DNA of 64,000 nucleotides from Beta vulgaris subsp. vulgaris (GCF_026745355.1 NC_079207.1:18201920-18265919), one strand, 5' to 3'; positions 12,750 to 24,426 are shown, counted from the first letter of the stretch. The notes: a model not told the origin generated them from the letters alone. A program made the numbers and translations.

Positions 12750-13272
12750 TTGTGTGCGTGTTCTATTTTGCCTACACGGGATGAGTGCATATGTGACTAC
12801 CTCATCGTAAAGGTTTTGTATTGGAAATGTGTTTGAAGACGCCAAAAAGTCTTTGAAGGAAAACTCATAAACCTAATTGGATATTGGGAAATCATAGGGA
12901 CAACTTAGGGACTTATCCAATGAAGATTTCCCCATCCTCACTCCAAGGATGGTCAATCAATCATAGATTGAGCTTGGGGATGAGGGTACGAACACTGTTA
13001 GAAACCATATTCGTCCATTGCTGGCTTTTACTCAATATCATTTCATGTCAAGTTTTATGCAGAAGAATAGCCAAATAAAATATTTTCAAGCACCCTAAAA
13101 AATAGATTAGCGTAGGTTGGTTCATTGAAACACATAAAAAGAGTATTTTTTTAGTGATATGTTATTAAGTAATCAAACTATCGGGAATCTATCACGCCGT
13201 TCAAATTTTCTAGATTAATATTAGAAGAATTTTTTAGGTCTTGATTAGCAATAATAAACATGTAAGGTGACT

Positions 13273-14632
13273 AAGAAAATACATGAGTATGAAAATTAAT
13301 TTGGATGGTGTTATGTAGTCAATAACTTTAAGAAAATACATTGTTATCCTTCAACAGGTTCTTCAATGGATACTTATGCAACGATGTCCTAGTCAGATAA
13401 TCCCGACATAAGCTTCGTTCCCGAAACCTGCAAAAAAAGGGACCCGTCGTGGAGGTTTGGGTGGTGGCTCCCCCTCCAAAAATTAAGTCAGGTATCAGGA
13501 GTAATAAGGGAAAGTAGAGATAGAGAGAGAAAGTGAGAAAGAGTTTTCATAGAGTAATAGTACACACTTTTCAAAAAGTTACTTTTCTCCTGATTTCAAG
13601 GACTATTTATAGTGTTTGGGGTCTGATTGATGTACTTTGAGGTCATCCTAATTTAAAGGCACCTAGTTGGCTAAGCAATCAGAGTATGACACGTGGCGGA
13701 TAATGATTGGGAAGCACACATCAACCAATCATATGCAGCCATTTTTTGAGATTTGGGCCCAGATATTATATCAGGCCAGAAAGGTGGACTGATACTTTCC
13801 CTTAGTGGAAATTTGTACTTCAACTATCTTCTTTTTGCCATGTACTTCTCTTATAGATAAGAGACATATGGACACTCCAGATGGATCCACGTGTTATTTG
13901 GGGAGCCATTGATTTTCAGACTACAACAAATGAGATGTGCTTTTTATTAACTTGCTACATACACACTTTTTGAATACCTTCCTTTACTTGCCACATATCA
14001 ATTTTGATAAAAAAAAATTTCTCTATACTTTTCAATAAAGGCAAACCTTTAACCTCATTTCTGCCTTTTTTTTCTTTTTTCTCTCCATCTTTTTATATAA
14101 GTAGAAACGGATTGAGCAATATCGATTTAAGAACACCCTCACACTCATGTGCACATATGGCTGGGCGCACTATAAAGTTACGGAGAGTGGAGACACTGCC
14201 AAAATCAGATTTCTTTAACAAAGTTGTTCGAGGTCAGATTGCTGATTAATAGGACTACTTATATAATCACCCTTACCCTTAGGACTACTTATATGCATGT
14301 TTAGTCTACTAATACTTGCAAAAAAGCGATACATATTATTATACTGCTGGCTTCCAAATTATTCAGGAAAAGTAGTTATTAAAAAGGGTTAGTTTTTTAA
14401 AGTTAGTTATGGACTAATATTCTTGTTTGCATAAATAATGTAATTGCAGTATTGCACGAAGAAAGAGATAAAAACCTCCAAAAGCATATGACAAACTATA
14501 AAACCCAAAAAGAAAAAGAACCAAAGTTTCAAATGACAAATGTGAGCTTCTTCCTAGCTAAGACTGAAGTTAAGACTACTTGTATCTTAATATCCAACAG
14601 TCCATGTGTATGGCCTTTAATATACCGACTAA
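13273..14632. other. Intergenic, LTR-like debris with a minus-strand TATA box
   Basis: The right LTR of the preceding element ends abruptly at 13272. On the minus strand near 13605-13615 the sequence reads CACTATAAATAGTCC followed by a TC-rich leader, as in a retrotransposon LTR or plant promoter. No partner copy, terminal repeat or coding frame is visible. A short frame at 14004-14249 resembles nothing known. Confidence 0.4.
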
Positions 14633-15011
14633 GGGCCTGTTCTTCCCAGCTTATTTTCAGTATAGTTCAGTTCAATTCAGTTCAGTTCAGTTCAGTTCAG
14701 ATCAGTTCAGTTCAATTCAGTTCAATTCAGTTCAGTTCAGTTCAGTTCAGTTCAATTCAGTTCAGTTCAGATCAGTTCAGTTCAGACCAGTTCAGTTCAG
14801 CTCTTGACCATACTTTTACTCTCACATATCACTATTCATTTCAGTTCAGTTCAATTCAGTTCAGTTCAGTTCAATTCAGTTCAATTCAGTTCAGTTCAGA
14901 TCAGTTCAGTTCAGTTCAGATCAGTTCAGTTCAGTTCAGATCAGTTCAGTTCAGTTCAGTTCAATTCAGTTCAGTTCAGTTCAGCTGTTTTATGCCGAAG
15001 AGAACAGGCCC
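14633..15011. mobile_element. Harbinger/Tourist-like MITE filled with a pentamer satellite
   Basis: Ends are GGGCCTGTTCTT and AAGAGAACAGGCCC, flanked by TAA on both sides (14630-14632 and 15012-15014), as for PIF/Harbinger elements. Nearly all of the interior is a TTCAG pentamer array (14663-14806 and 14838-14983) with TTCAA and ATCAG variants, split by a 31-bp unique stretch. The open frame through it, reading repeats of Ser-Ser-Val-Gln-Phe, follows from the pentamer and is not evidence of a gene. Confidence 0.75.
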
Positions 15012-15289
15012 TAAATCGTTTTAATAGATCCCAATTAAAGGTTTGAGGAGCATCATGAATTCATGATCAAAGATCAATTGAATGTCACATTTAATTCAGC
15101 TAATTTAACAATTGAAATTCTTAGCAAGAAATTTACTAGCTAGGTAGGTAGTGATTAAAAGCAAGCCAAATTACTCGATAATGTTGTTAATAAAAGGAAT
15201 TTTACATTAAAACAACATAGAACTAAGACGGTTTCATCATTCAACTGTTTGTAATTCTTGCTTATTGTGAATTAGTATAATTAATCTCA

Positions 15290-15405
15290 TTTTGAGTGTG
15301 TTCTATTCAACTTATTTGAATTTATATGGAACTTATTAGTCCTAATTTGAATTAATCTGAACTTATTTTTTCTGTTAAGGACTGAGAATAAGGTGAATAG
15401 AGCGA
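15290..15405. mobile_element. Degenerate relative of the pentamer MITEs
   Basis: The left side reads GTGTTCTATTCAACTTATT and the right side AATAAGGTGAATAGAGCGAAC, an imperfect inverted pair. Between them lies TCTGAACTTATTTTTTCTG, which occurs almost unchanged in the element at 54331-55873. The pentamers have almost gone. No target duplication is clear. Confidence 0.5.
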
Positions 15406-15866
15406 ACCCTTTATATGAAAGGTCTACACAAAGTTCATATTGTATTGAGAATCTTAGGTATGTTTGATGGACATCTATAGACAAATAATCTTTTTTCACA
15501 ACACTAAATTAAACCACATTCAAAATTGATATTTTGTAACCATCAAACAGTAATTGAGCCAATTTTGTAGGTATGGGACTGTTATAAACAAGGAGCTACA
15601 TAATATTTTTGAATAATGGATAAATAAATAAATATATATATGATTCCCTCTTTTATGTGCCAATTATTATAATTAATTCAAGAAGATCTAATATTTTATT
15701 GAGTTTTGTTAAACACCTCATTATATATTTGAGGTACCTTACTAATGACTAAATGGTCAATTAGCTTATGCATTATTGTCATAAGCTAGTCCATTAAAAA
15801 TAGGCTACATAATCCATCAATGTTCAATTAATTAACATTAACATAAATTAAATATCTATTAACCAC

Positions 15867-17083
15867 TGTTAGATACTGACAATCGCAATGGCAGAGGGAT
15901 AATGATTTCAAGGCTTTGCCGTGGTAGGAGACCACTGCCTTGAAAGCAATTACGGCCCGACAACGGTGGTAATCGATCTGGCCGGAAAGCTCCCCAAAGG
16001 TTAACACAGCAGCCTAAACTGCCACCACTAGCAGTATAGACTTTGGAGAATAGCACGAACCCCGGAAAAGAGAGAGAAGAGATTGAATAGAATGTTTTTG
16101 TGTGTCTTGGACTGATCAGAAGGCCTTGATTTTATAGGAAGAAATCAGGCAAAAAAACGGAAGACAGTAAAAGGGGAGGATATCACGGGATTGTCATTAA
16201 TACCGTAACAGTCAAAACGTTACAAATCTTCATCAGTCACACACGCGCCCAGCCTGGGTCCAAAAAGTTAGTTAAGTTAAGTTTATTCCCCAAAGCCCAA
16301 AGCCCATGGCCCTAGCCCGGTCCGGGCGGGCGGTGCGCGCGCATGTGTGATAGCAATCCCAAACCCAAGCATGACATCCAACCACAAAAGAGATTAAGAG
16401 ATGGAAACGAACAGTTTTATTATCTTTTTCATATTTTAAATTTGCGTCCTCATTATGCTTAATAACAGTAGCAGAAGGAGAAGAGGATGAATCACCTGTA
16501 GCAGTAATGGCAGCAGGAAAGTCGTTGTACAGAACATAGATGATGTTCAACTGTTCAAAAAACATGAGCAGTTTCCGAGCCCAACGTTTGTAAGTATTTC
16601 CGTCAAGAGACTCAAGTTTGTAAGTATTTCCGAGCCGTGGATTTGGTTGAACTGTCAGCCATTGCAAATTATTTAATTGCTTTCAGATTCTTAGAAACTG
16701 CCAATCGCAATGGCAGAGGGACAATAATTTCAAGGTTGTGCCGTGGTAGGAGACCACTGACTTGAAAGCAATTACGAAACGGTCAAAATGTTACAAATCT
16801 TCATCAGTCACACACGTGCCCAGCCTGGGTCCAAAAAGTTAGTAGTTAAGTTTATTTCCCAAAGCCCCAAGCCCATGGCCCTGGCCCGATCCGGGCGGCG
16901 CGCGTGTGTGATAACAAGCTCAAACTCAAGCATGACATCCAACCAAAAAAGCATTTCAAGTACCAACTCAATAAGAGGAAGGAGGGAGGGAATATATAAA
17001 GCAAGGAAGTATTACCTCCCACAAGCAATGTGGGACATTTAACAAAAGAAGAAAACAAGGCTTTTCAAGCCTTGATTCCAACA
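15867..17083 (-). mobile_element. Internally deleted Copia element
   Basis: On the minus strand it begins TGTTGGAATCAAGG and ends GTATCTAACA, with ACCAC on both flanks (15862-15866 and 17084-17088), a 5-bp target duplication. Left LTR about 15867-16382, right LTR about 16687-17083, with a gag fragment between. The two LTRs carry different deletions: the right lacks roughly 220 bp present in the left (about 15965-16190), and the left lacks the first ~130 bp (minus sense), including the TATATATTCC box. PR, IN, RT and RNase H are gone. Confidence 0.78.
16383..16667 (-). pseudogene. Copia gag fragment
   Basis: The frame reads DGNTYKRWARKLLMFFEQL and then KYEKDNKTVRFHLL, the UBN2/gag pattern of plant Copia polyproteins (single-stranded RNA packaging in virus-like particles). 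It stops where the sequence jumps into LTR. A local duplication of GGAAATACTTACAAAC near the N-terminus disturbs the frame. Too little remains to assign a lineage. Confidence 0.7.
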
Positions 17084-17146
17084 ACCACGACTTTAAATCA
17101 TATCCACCAAAACTTACTCAACCATAGTTGATCTATATAAATATAT

Positions 17147-17400
17147 TAAAAGGCGTGCTTGACAACGTTTATGCGCCACGTACGCTCTCAATCTGCCCCT
17201 AGAATTTTGCCACGTATCTTGACCAACTTATTCAGGTGATCATTATTTAAAATATAAATATGTTGAAATTTGGACTCGAACCCTTGACCTCAAGTGAGGA
17301 TTTTCAAAGATTTAACATCTAATCTAACATCTTTTAGTGATTCATGTTTCCACAAAATTATAGATATGTGTTGTGATTAGTAATTTCGCAGTTAATGCCT
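17147..17400. repeat. Dispersed repeat, copy 1
   Basis: It matches 62250-62500 over about 250 bp: AAAGGCGTGC, GCGCCACGT, AGAATTTTGCCACGT, AATATGTTGAA and TGTTTCCACAAAATTA occur in the same order. No inverted ends are seen. The TATATTAAAAGG start would suit a Helitron 5' end, but a CTRR hairpin end was not found. Confidence 0.6.
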
Positions 17401-18704
17401 ACTTCTAGCCATAAAGTTTATTTTTCTTATTTGATTTCTTTTTTGCAGTCATCTCCCTTGCTCCATCTCTCCTTTTGAAATTCACCATGATCGTTAGAGG
17501 CCTCTAATTCATAATTAATGGCGTAGCGTTACAAATTATTCTTGATGCTAATCAAATCTTATTGTTGTTATTTGAGAATACAAATCAAGAGATGAAGTTT
17601 AAAGGACCAAATGACCTACTAATAAGAATTAAAATACATTTACCACTACACCAAGTGATATATGGTGTAATAATTTAAAAATTAAATTATTAATAGATGA
17701 AAATATAAATACTCGGGACGTAGCTCGGACCTAAAAACTAATTTAAATAAAATTGATCCACCAAAACTTCCTTATTACAAGTATTTAACATCTCCTAGAC
17801 ATGTTACATTCCTCACTTGGTAAAATTTACGTAGTGTTTTAAATACCATCAAAAGACTAGAAAATATTGTTGGGAAAATCAATATGAAACATGCATTGAT
17901 CCAACTTCGGATACTATGTTTGCTTTGGTAAAAGATGATATGAATATTAATTTTTGATAACCAAAAGACTTATGCCATTACCCACCCCTCTTTTCAAGAC
18001 TTTTAAGAAAACAAATTTCTATCCATCTTTTCTTTTTTCCCCTTTCCTCTTTAGAGATGCTCTGAGTATCATATTTGAAGGTAAGATTTATCACCTTTCT
18101 AGTTTGTAATTGTACCCACTTGATCTTCCTTTTTTTTTTATATCAATTAAACATTAACTGTGCGGAGGGGTAATCTCCCAAAAATTCTATACTGAGAAAC
18201 CAAATAATAATAGCTTTATACTCATTCCACTACTGTCACGTGTACTTACGGTTTAGTCAAAATCCATTAACAAATTTTTAGCCAAAAATGAAATTTTTCT
18301 TTGACCCAACTTGGGGGATGGTCCTAAATTTTAAGGGGTTTTAGTGCTTGAGATTCGAGCTTTCGAGAGTGCCCCTCCACCACCTACATACGCTCTTCTT
18401 CCAGCAAAAGGCGACAGATTATATACTATAAGCTAGCATACAAGAAGCCAAGAAGTGTACTAATTAAGTACCACATAAATCGCTTAGATGTAGGGTTCGG
18501 TCTAATAAAATATGGGATTATAGTTATTCAGCGCAAATGAATTTGATCCTCGTTCAATCCGATTTAGAAAGAAAATTTTGATCCGAATTGAAAAAAATTA
18601 AAATCTTTTCCGAAAACGATAGGAGGTATATGTAACTCATGTAAAATCAAACAAAGCCAACTAGTCTTTCTCTTTTATGCCACTTTATCAACTGATATAA
18701 TATA
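17401..18704. other. AT-rich intergenic DNA, nothing recognised
   Basis: No coding frame, terminal repeat pair or tandem array was found in this stretch. Confidence 0.5.
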
Positions 18705-19081
18705 ATCCATCCGTCCCATAATATAAGTCCCCTTTCCTTTTAAAGTGTCTCAAAATATAAGTCTTGTTTCTATTTTCAATCAATAATTATACCCAAAATA
18801 CCCTCATGAAAATAATTTAACTCCCAAAAAGTCCTCATAATTTCAGCTTCCAATGCACCATTATTAATGATAAAATAGAATCTCATAACCCATTAAACTC
18901 CTCTACACATTAAACTATGCAATATTAATGTTAAGTTTTTTTTCTTTTGTTAAAAAGAAAAAAACAATGTAAGTGTTTCCCAATAAAAATGAATCTTTTT
19001 ATTTAAATAAAACAAGATTCTAGTTTACCTTAATTCTCGTGTAAAAACAGAATCAGGACTTATATTATGGGACGGAGGGAG
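18705..19081. mobile_element. Stowaway-type MITE
   Basis: The left end reads ATCCATCCGTCCCATAATAT and the right end is its complement, ending ATTATGGGACGGAGGGAG, with TA on both flanks. Internal AATATAAGTC/GACTTATATT arms extend the inverted repeat. No coding. Confidence 0.85.
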
Positions 19082-19109
19082 TACTTTTTAAAATAAATTG
19101 GTAAGAATA

Positions 19110-19281
19110 ATTTCTCTGGGCTGCCTCGCACAGGGCTCCCACCCAGAGGCTCATTATAAGCCAAACGCCTCCCAACCCCCCATCCCTCTTAATCCCTTAG
19201 ATCCCAAGCAAATGGTTGGGATAAGAATTGAACCCTAAATCTTACTAGGGAAGATGGGAAAGCTAACCACTTGAGTCAATC
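19110..19281. repeat. Short interspersed repeat interrupted by a Copia insertion
   Basis: It contains CCCAGAGGCTCA, TTGAACCCTAAATCT and AAGCTAACCACTTGAGTCAA. A diverged relative at about 31985-32155 has TTCAGAGGCTCA, TTTGAATCTTGGGCTCCC and ATTGGACTCATTGG in the same order. The Copia element begins at its end, so the repeat may continue from 24247. A SINE is possible, but no poly-A tail or clear pol III boxes were found. Confidence 0.4.
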
Positions 19282-19438
19282 TGATAAGAGGTAATTTAGG
19301 TTTTGGAATGATTTGCCTTGTCTTCTCATTAATTTGCACAGTTAATATACAAAGTAAAAGTATCCCAATAAAATAGGAAACAAATTATATACATCATATC
19401 TTGCCTAAGAAGATAATATTTACATAGATATCGTAACA
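19282..19438 (-). repeat. 3' LTR of the Ale-type Copia
   Basis: 157 bp. Relative to the other LTR there are two T-C/A-G type differences in its left half and two changes near ATTATATACATC. It is preceded (minus sense) by a GAGGGGGGG purine tract. Confidence 0.93.
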
Positions 19439-19445
19439 CCCCCCC

Positions 19446-19979
19446 TCAAGTTGGAGCATGGGGATCGAAAATGCCCAACTTGCGAAGAAGAGCATCAAAC
19501 TGAGTCTTCCCAAGTGCCTTAGTAAAAATGTCGGCCAATTGTGCTGTAGTAGGAACATAGGAAGGAGCAATGAGCCCATCAGTAATAGCATCACGCACGA
19601 AATGACAATCAACCTCAATGTGTTTCGTGCGTTCATGGAAGACAGGATTATGAGCAATATGCAAGGCGGACTGACTATCACAAAACAAGGGAATAGCTTT
19701 GGGATGGTGAACACCCAAACTGAGAAGCAGACCCTTTAACCATTTCAACTCACAAGTGATAGCAGCCATGGAACGATACTCGGCCTCAGCAGAAGACCGG
19801 GAAACAGTGGGTTGTTTCTTGGTTTTCCAGGAAATAGGAGAGGAACCAAGAAAAACAAGCCACCCAGTAAGAGAGCGTCGAGTGATGGGACAAGCAGCCC
19901 AATCAGAGTCACACCAACCTTGTAATGACAAATCACTATCAGCACGAAGAAGAATCCCTTGACCAGGGGTTCCCTTCAA
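19446..19979 (-). pseudogene. Copia RNase H domain
   Basis: RNase H removes the RNA strand during reverse transcription. The first catalytic aspartate lies in GWCDSDWAACP, followed by SRSSAEAEYRSMA and CDSQSALHIA, and the end has KHIEVDCHFVRDAI and DIFTKALG, all in family order. It is one frame away from the RT part. The shift lies in a run of C (minus sense) near 20016-20020, so a single extra base in a homopolymer separates the two. If that base is a sequencing error, IN-RT-RNase H would be one frame. Confidence 0.9.
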
Positions 19980-20004
19980 GTAATGAACAACTCGTAAGGC
20001 AGCA

Positions 20005-22674
20005 TCAAGATGCTCCTGACGGGGGAGCCTGCACGAACTGGGACAGAATATGCACGGAATAGGCTAAGTCAGGTCGGGTCACAGCAAGATATATCAAACG
20101 ACCAACAAGTCGTCTATAAACTTCAGGCTCCTGAAGAAGAGAACCGGTAGCTAGACCAAGGCGATGATTCTGCTCAATAGGAGAATCAGAGGGCTTAGAA
20201 CCCAAGAGACCAGCCTCAGAAACAATAACCAAGGTATACTTGCGCTGACACAGAAATAAACCTGCAGAGCTCCGGGCAATTTCAATGCCAAGAAAATAAC
20301 GTAAAGGACCGAGATCCTTCATACGAAAGCAATCACTCAGATAAGCCTTGAAGGCCAGTAAAGCAGCAGAATCATTAGCAGCAACAATAAGGTCATCAAC
20401 ATACACAAGAACATTTATCTGAACAGCACCTTTAGTAAAGGTGAAAAGAGAGTAATCAGAGTAAGATTGCAGAAATCCATACTGGCGAATAGCACTAACA
20501 AGCTTGGCAAACCAACAACGAGGTGCCTGTTTCAGACCATACAGAGACTTGCGCAAACGACACACAAGATTAGGATCAGAAGAACCAAAACCAGGGGGAA
20601 ATTTCATATAAACTTCCTCATCAAGATCACCATGAAGAAAAGCATTCTGAACATCCATTTGATGGAGTTCCCAATGCTTAGAAGCAGCAATAGCGAGAAA
20701 GGCACGCACCGTAACCATTTTGGCAACAAGAGCAAAAGTCTCAGTGTAATCAATACCTTCGCGCTGATGATTACCAAGGACCACCAAACCAGATTTGCGC
20801 CAATCAAGAATACCATTGGAATCATACTTGGTGCGGTAAACCCACTGACTACCAAGTGCACGTTTACCTGGGGGAAGATATTCCATAGTCCAAGTACCAT
20901 TGCTTTCAAGAGCGGCAATTTCATCCTGCATAGAACGCCGCCAAAGCTCATCTCTCATGGCCTCCTTAAAAGACCTGGGCTCGTTAGTGGAAGTAAGAGC
21001 AGCAAGAAAAGCACGATATTTTGCAGAAAAACTATCACAATTGATATAATGTGCAATAGGGTAAGGAGTACCTGATGAGTGATCAGAGCTGGAAGAAGCG
21101 GGGGGAGGACTTTTGACTGCGACGGTATTAGTGACAAAATCTCGCAACAAAACTGATGGAGCCTTAGTGCGCAAACCGCGCCCAAGAGGGGCCTCAAGAG
21201 TATCGGTAGTAGGAGCTGGATCAAGGGGCCCAGAGGACAATGGCCCAAGTGAGACGGATGGGGCCTTGGGACTAGAGGCCGAAGGAGAGACGGATGGAGC
21301 AGGCCGAGAAGGGCTGCTGGGTAATGAAGAAGTGAGGGGGGTCGTAGTAAAAGACGGCCCAGGAGACGGAGGCCCAGAAAGTGCTGGATCAGAAGAGACG
21401 GGCTGGGTTGATGTTGTGAGAGGGGAAGTAAAGGAAGGGAGGGGATTTTGTGGGTCAAGGAGAGCAGGCTGGGCTAAGGTAGGGAAAGAAGGATTTAGTG
21501 GAGCATCTGGAGGGTCATTTTGTGAGAGAGAGAGTTGGGCCTGTGAGGATAATGAGTGTGGGGCTGGATTGAGAAGAGAGGTATTAGAAGAATTTGAGGG
21601 AGGAGATGGAGGAGCATCATCAGACACGGCAGGAGAGTCCAAATAATCAAAATCAGGATCCACATCAAGAGTCATATCAACAATATTTTCAGGAACAATG
21701 CCAACACTTTCCGGAGTAGCAAAAGGGTAAATATCCTCAAAAAAACGCACATCTCGAGAAACAAAAAAATCCTTAGTCTCAAGATCAAAGAGACGCCATC
21801 CCTTCTTCCCAAAGGGATATCCCACAAAAATACACTTGCGACTCCTTTTTGCAAATCTATCACCATGAGTTTTGAGATTATGAGCAAAGCAAAGGGACCC
21901 AAACACCTTAATAGCATCATAGGAAGGGGTATTACCAGTGAGATATTCAAAAGGAGTTTTATTGTTCAATAAGGGAGTAGGAGTTCGATTAATAAGATGA
22001 GCTGTGGCAAGTACACATTCCCCCCAAAAAGAAATAGGTAGATGAGCTTCAAAACGCAAAGCACGCCCCACATTCAAAATGTGACGATGTTTACGCTCAA
22101 CTTTCCCATTTTGTTGAGCAGTATGAACACAAGAGGTTTGAAAAAGAATTCCCGTGGCAACAAAATAATCACGTAGACAATTAAACTCAGTTCCATTATC
22201 ACTTTGCACAATTTTTATGGTTTGAGAATATTGTCGGTCAGCCATGGCAATAAAGGACATGAACATGCTAAAAACCTCAGATTTATCAACTAACAAATAA
22301 AGCCACACAGCTCGAGAATAATCATCCACAATTGTTAAAAAATAACGAGCACCACAAGAAGAGACATGTCTGTAAGGACCCCATAAATCACAATGTACTT
22401 TCTCAAAAATACGAGTAGTTTTAGTGTCACTAAGTGGAAATTTATCCCTAGGATGCTGAGCATAGAGACAAATGTCACATCCATTATTAAAACTACCCTT
22501 AAGATGACTAACAGGGGGGAGTAACTTTACAACTTTCTCGGAAGGATGTCCCATACGACGATGCCATAAATCAAATGTGGAAGCTATACCAGAAACCGAA
22601 ACATGGTGAATGGAATCCGAACCGCCAAAGTAATAAACTCCGTCCCGCTTAACTCCCGTTCCAATCAGCTTCAT
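20005..22674 (-). pseudogene. Copia integrase and reverse transcriptase, 889 codons open
   Basis: Domains in order: pre-integrase zinc region (CDICLYAQHPRDKF, around residue 68), integrase core with D near 95 (HCDLWGPY), D near 160 (QSDNGTEF) and E near 190 (NGKVERKH), a long Ser/Pro-rich linker (about 340-530), and the Copia RT with YVDDLIVA near 756. All catalytic residues are present. The frame opens just downstream of a stop that separates it from PR and closes at the frameshift before RNase H. By catalytic residues this is the best-preserved polyprotein segment in the window. Confidence 0.93.
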
Positions 22675-22683
22675 CGACGGGTC

Positions 22684-23319
22684 CTAAATAAAGCACATAT
22701 GAGAATCAAATTGGACAGTACAATGCAAAACATCACACAATTGAGAGATAGATAACAAGTTGCAATAAAGATTAGGCACATAGAGCACATGAGTGAGCAC
22801 AATCGTGCTGGATAGTCGAACGGAGCCGGCTTGAGTGGCAATAACAGAACTACCATTAGGTAGACCAACAGGACAATCAGTGATAGTATGAATATTAAAT
22901 AACCAAGAAATATCACCCGTAACATGATGCGAAGCCCCGGTATCAAGTATCCAAGAGTAAGTATCAAACTTACCAGTTAAGCGATTGTCGGGAATTTTTA
23001 CATTACCAAACATTCCCGCAAGAACCTTCCACTGTTCGGCCGAGAAAAGCGATGCAGCAGCAGAACTCGACGATGACTCGGAGGGACTGCCGAGAGCAGC
23101 ATTGGCACGAGCCGGAGTGCCACGACCACGACCAGTCGATTTGCCTCGACCACGCCCGCCCATGTCATGCCAATGAGGGGGGTAGCCAATGAGTTCGAAG
23201 CAAGTGGCAAGGTCATGACCGGTCTTTTTGCAGTGTGTACAGTCCAACTGAGAACGATCAGGCCGATCACCGCGGCCACGGCCACGAGGTGGATCTGCGC
23301 GAACGGAAAAACCGACCAC
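22684..23319 (-). pseudogene. Copia gag C-terminus and protease
   Basis: A CCHC zinc knuckle (CTHCKKTGHDLATC) is followed by Gly/Arg-rich sequence and then the aspartic protease active site WILDTGASHHVTG. The knuckle binds RNA in the particle and the protease cuts the polyprotein. A stop separates it from integrase, and a short break near 23320-23330 separates it from gag. Confidence 0.88.
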
Positions 23320-23330
23320 TTCCGAAGGCG

Positions 23331-24049
23331 TTAAGTCAAGAGGCTGTGTAGCAAGACGGTACGAACCCGCTCGTCTTGGATGAGCATTTGATACACACGA
23401 TCAAGAGAAGGAAGAACTTCAAGAGCAAGAATAGAGGCCCTGGTTTGAGAGTAATAGGGTGAATAGAGACCCATTAAAAACTGATGGACTTGACGATCTT
23501 CACGCCGTTTGGCATGACGACTACCGGTATCACACGCCGAACAACATGAGCAAGTTAGGATGGGTTCATGACGATGTAATTCTTCCCATAAAACAAGAAG
23601 GGTAGAATAATAAGTAGTGATGGTCATAGTTTTTGTCTGTTCACATTTAGCAAGGGAAGCAAATAATTGATTGATGCGAGGTCCATTGGCAACGGCATAC
23701 CGAGCCTTAAGAGTAGTCTAGAGACGGTGAGGATCTTTAAACATAGGAAGAGAAAGTTTTACCTCTGGAGTAATTGTATTAGTGATCCAAGAAAGTTGGC
23801 CTGCAAGGCCGCCCAATCTGAAGGAGAACAAGGAGAGGCAGGTGAAGTAACACTGCCGTCGAGGAAGCAGAATTTGCGACGGGCTTCAAGCGCCGTTTGG
23901 ATGTCGGTGGCCCAGTCGTCGTAATTATCGGGACGTAAACGATTTGGAGTGAGAAAGTCTCCGGACCTATCTTGAGGACCAAGATAATAGGGAGAAGTAG
24001 GTTCGATTTTTGGTGGTGGTGGTGCAGACTTGTCACCGTCGCCGGGCAT
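23331..24049 (-). pseudogene. Copia gag
   Basis: The ATG at 24049 opens a frame with NYDDWATDIQTALEARRKFCFLDG reduced here to the signature DWATDIQTALEARRKFCFLD, the retrotran_gag/UBN2 start of plant Copia. It breaks near 23759 and resumes in another frame from 23627 (QVHQFLMGLYSPYYSQTRA). At least one frameshift and one stop are needed to explain the gap. Confidence 0.85.
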
Positions 24050-24080
24050 GGCGGAAAGGATGAAGGAATCGTAACCTAGG

Positions 24081-24089
24081 CTGATACCA
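24081..24089 (-). promoter_or_regulatory. Copia primer-binding site (initiator tRNA-Met type)
   Basis: The minus strand reads TGGTATCAG immediately inside the 5' LTR, matching the usual TGGTATCAGAGC priming site for nine bases and then diverging. Confidence 0.85.
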
Positions 24090-24246
24090 TGATAAGAGGT
24101 AATTTAGGTTTTGGAATGATTTGCCTTGCCTTCTCATTAATTTGCACAATTAATATACAAAGTAAAAGTATCCCAATAAAATAGGAAACAAACTATATAC
24201 AACATATCTTGCCTAAGAAGATAATATTTACATAGATATCGTAACA
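24090..24246 (-). repeat. 5' LTR of the Ale-type Copia
   Basis: 157 bp, the partner of the left LTR. The PBS adjoins its inner edge and the CAATC target duplication its outer edge. Confidence 0.93.
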
Positions 24247-24426
24247 CAATCCCTTCCTAACTGATATATTATACTTACATTACAATAGGATCGGATAATT
24301 ATGTTTGTATTGTCTGAATCAACTAAATATATATGAAGTAATATAACTCTTCTAAAAGTCTAAATTTTTCGTTCTTAAGTGATAACATGCACAACCCCTT
24401 TTGAAAAAGGTGATAACATAATCTAA

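Larger units (their letters stand above)
7170..13272 (-). mobile_element. Non-coding LTR retrotransposon (LARD-like), right LTR truncated
   Basis: Two direct repeats about 5.58 kb apart (7170-7687 and 12751-13272) share long runs such as AACCTAATTGGATATTG with scattered differences. Immediately inside the right copy, the minus strand reads TTGGCAACTCCACTGGGGA, a primer-binding site of the kind used by Tat/Ogre/Athila Ty3 elements, giving a minus orientation. No gag or pol frame is visible in about 5 kb of interior, only tandem arrays and many TTTTCGAAA words. The right LTR is cut at 13272. The left LTR probably extends further, past a TATA-like box near 8045, toward 8420. Confidence 0.65.
19282..24246 (-). 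mobile_element. Nearly complete Ale-type Copia retrotransposon
   Basis: Two 157-bp LTRs (TGTTACGATATC...CTCTTATCA on the minus strand) differ at four positions by my alignment. Flanks carry CAATC on both sides (19277-19281 and 24247-24251). The PBS TGGTATCAG lies directly inside the right LTR and a G-rich polypurine tract directly inside the left. The gene order gag-PR-IN-RT-RNase H is complete, but at least four frame breaks split it. Very short LTRs, compact length and protein motifs point to the Ale/Retrofit lineage (inference). Confidence 0.93.

Noticed and set aside
14452..15024. Open frame of 190 codons with Ser-Ser-Val-Gln-Phe repeats
   Set aside because: It is a pentamer satellite inside a MITE. 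All three frames give the same peptide in shifted form because five is not a multiple of three, and there is no promoter or splice context.
20467..21646. Long plus-strand frames opposite Copia pol
   Set aside because: They are antisense shadows of the IN-RT frame and its Ser/Pro-rich linker.
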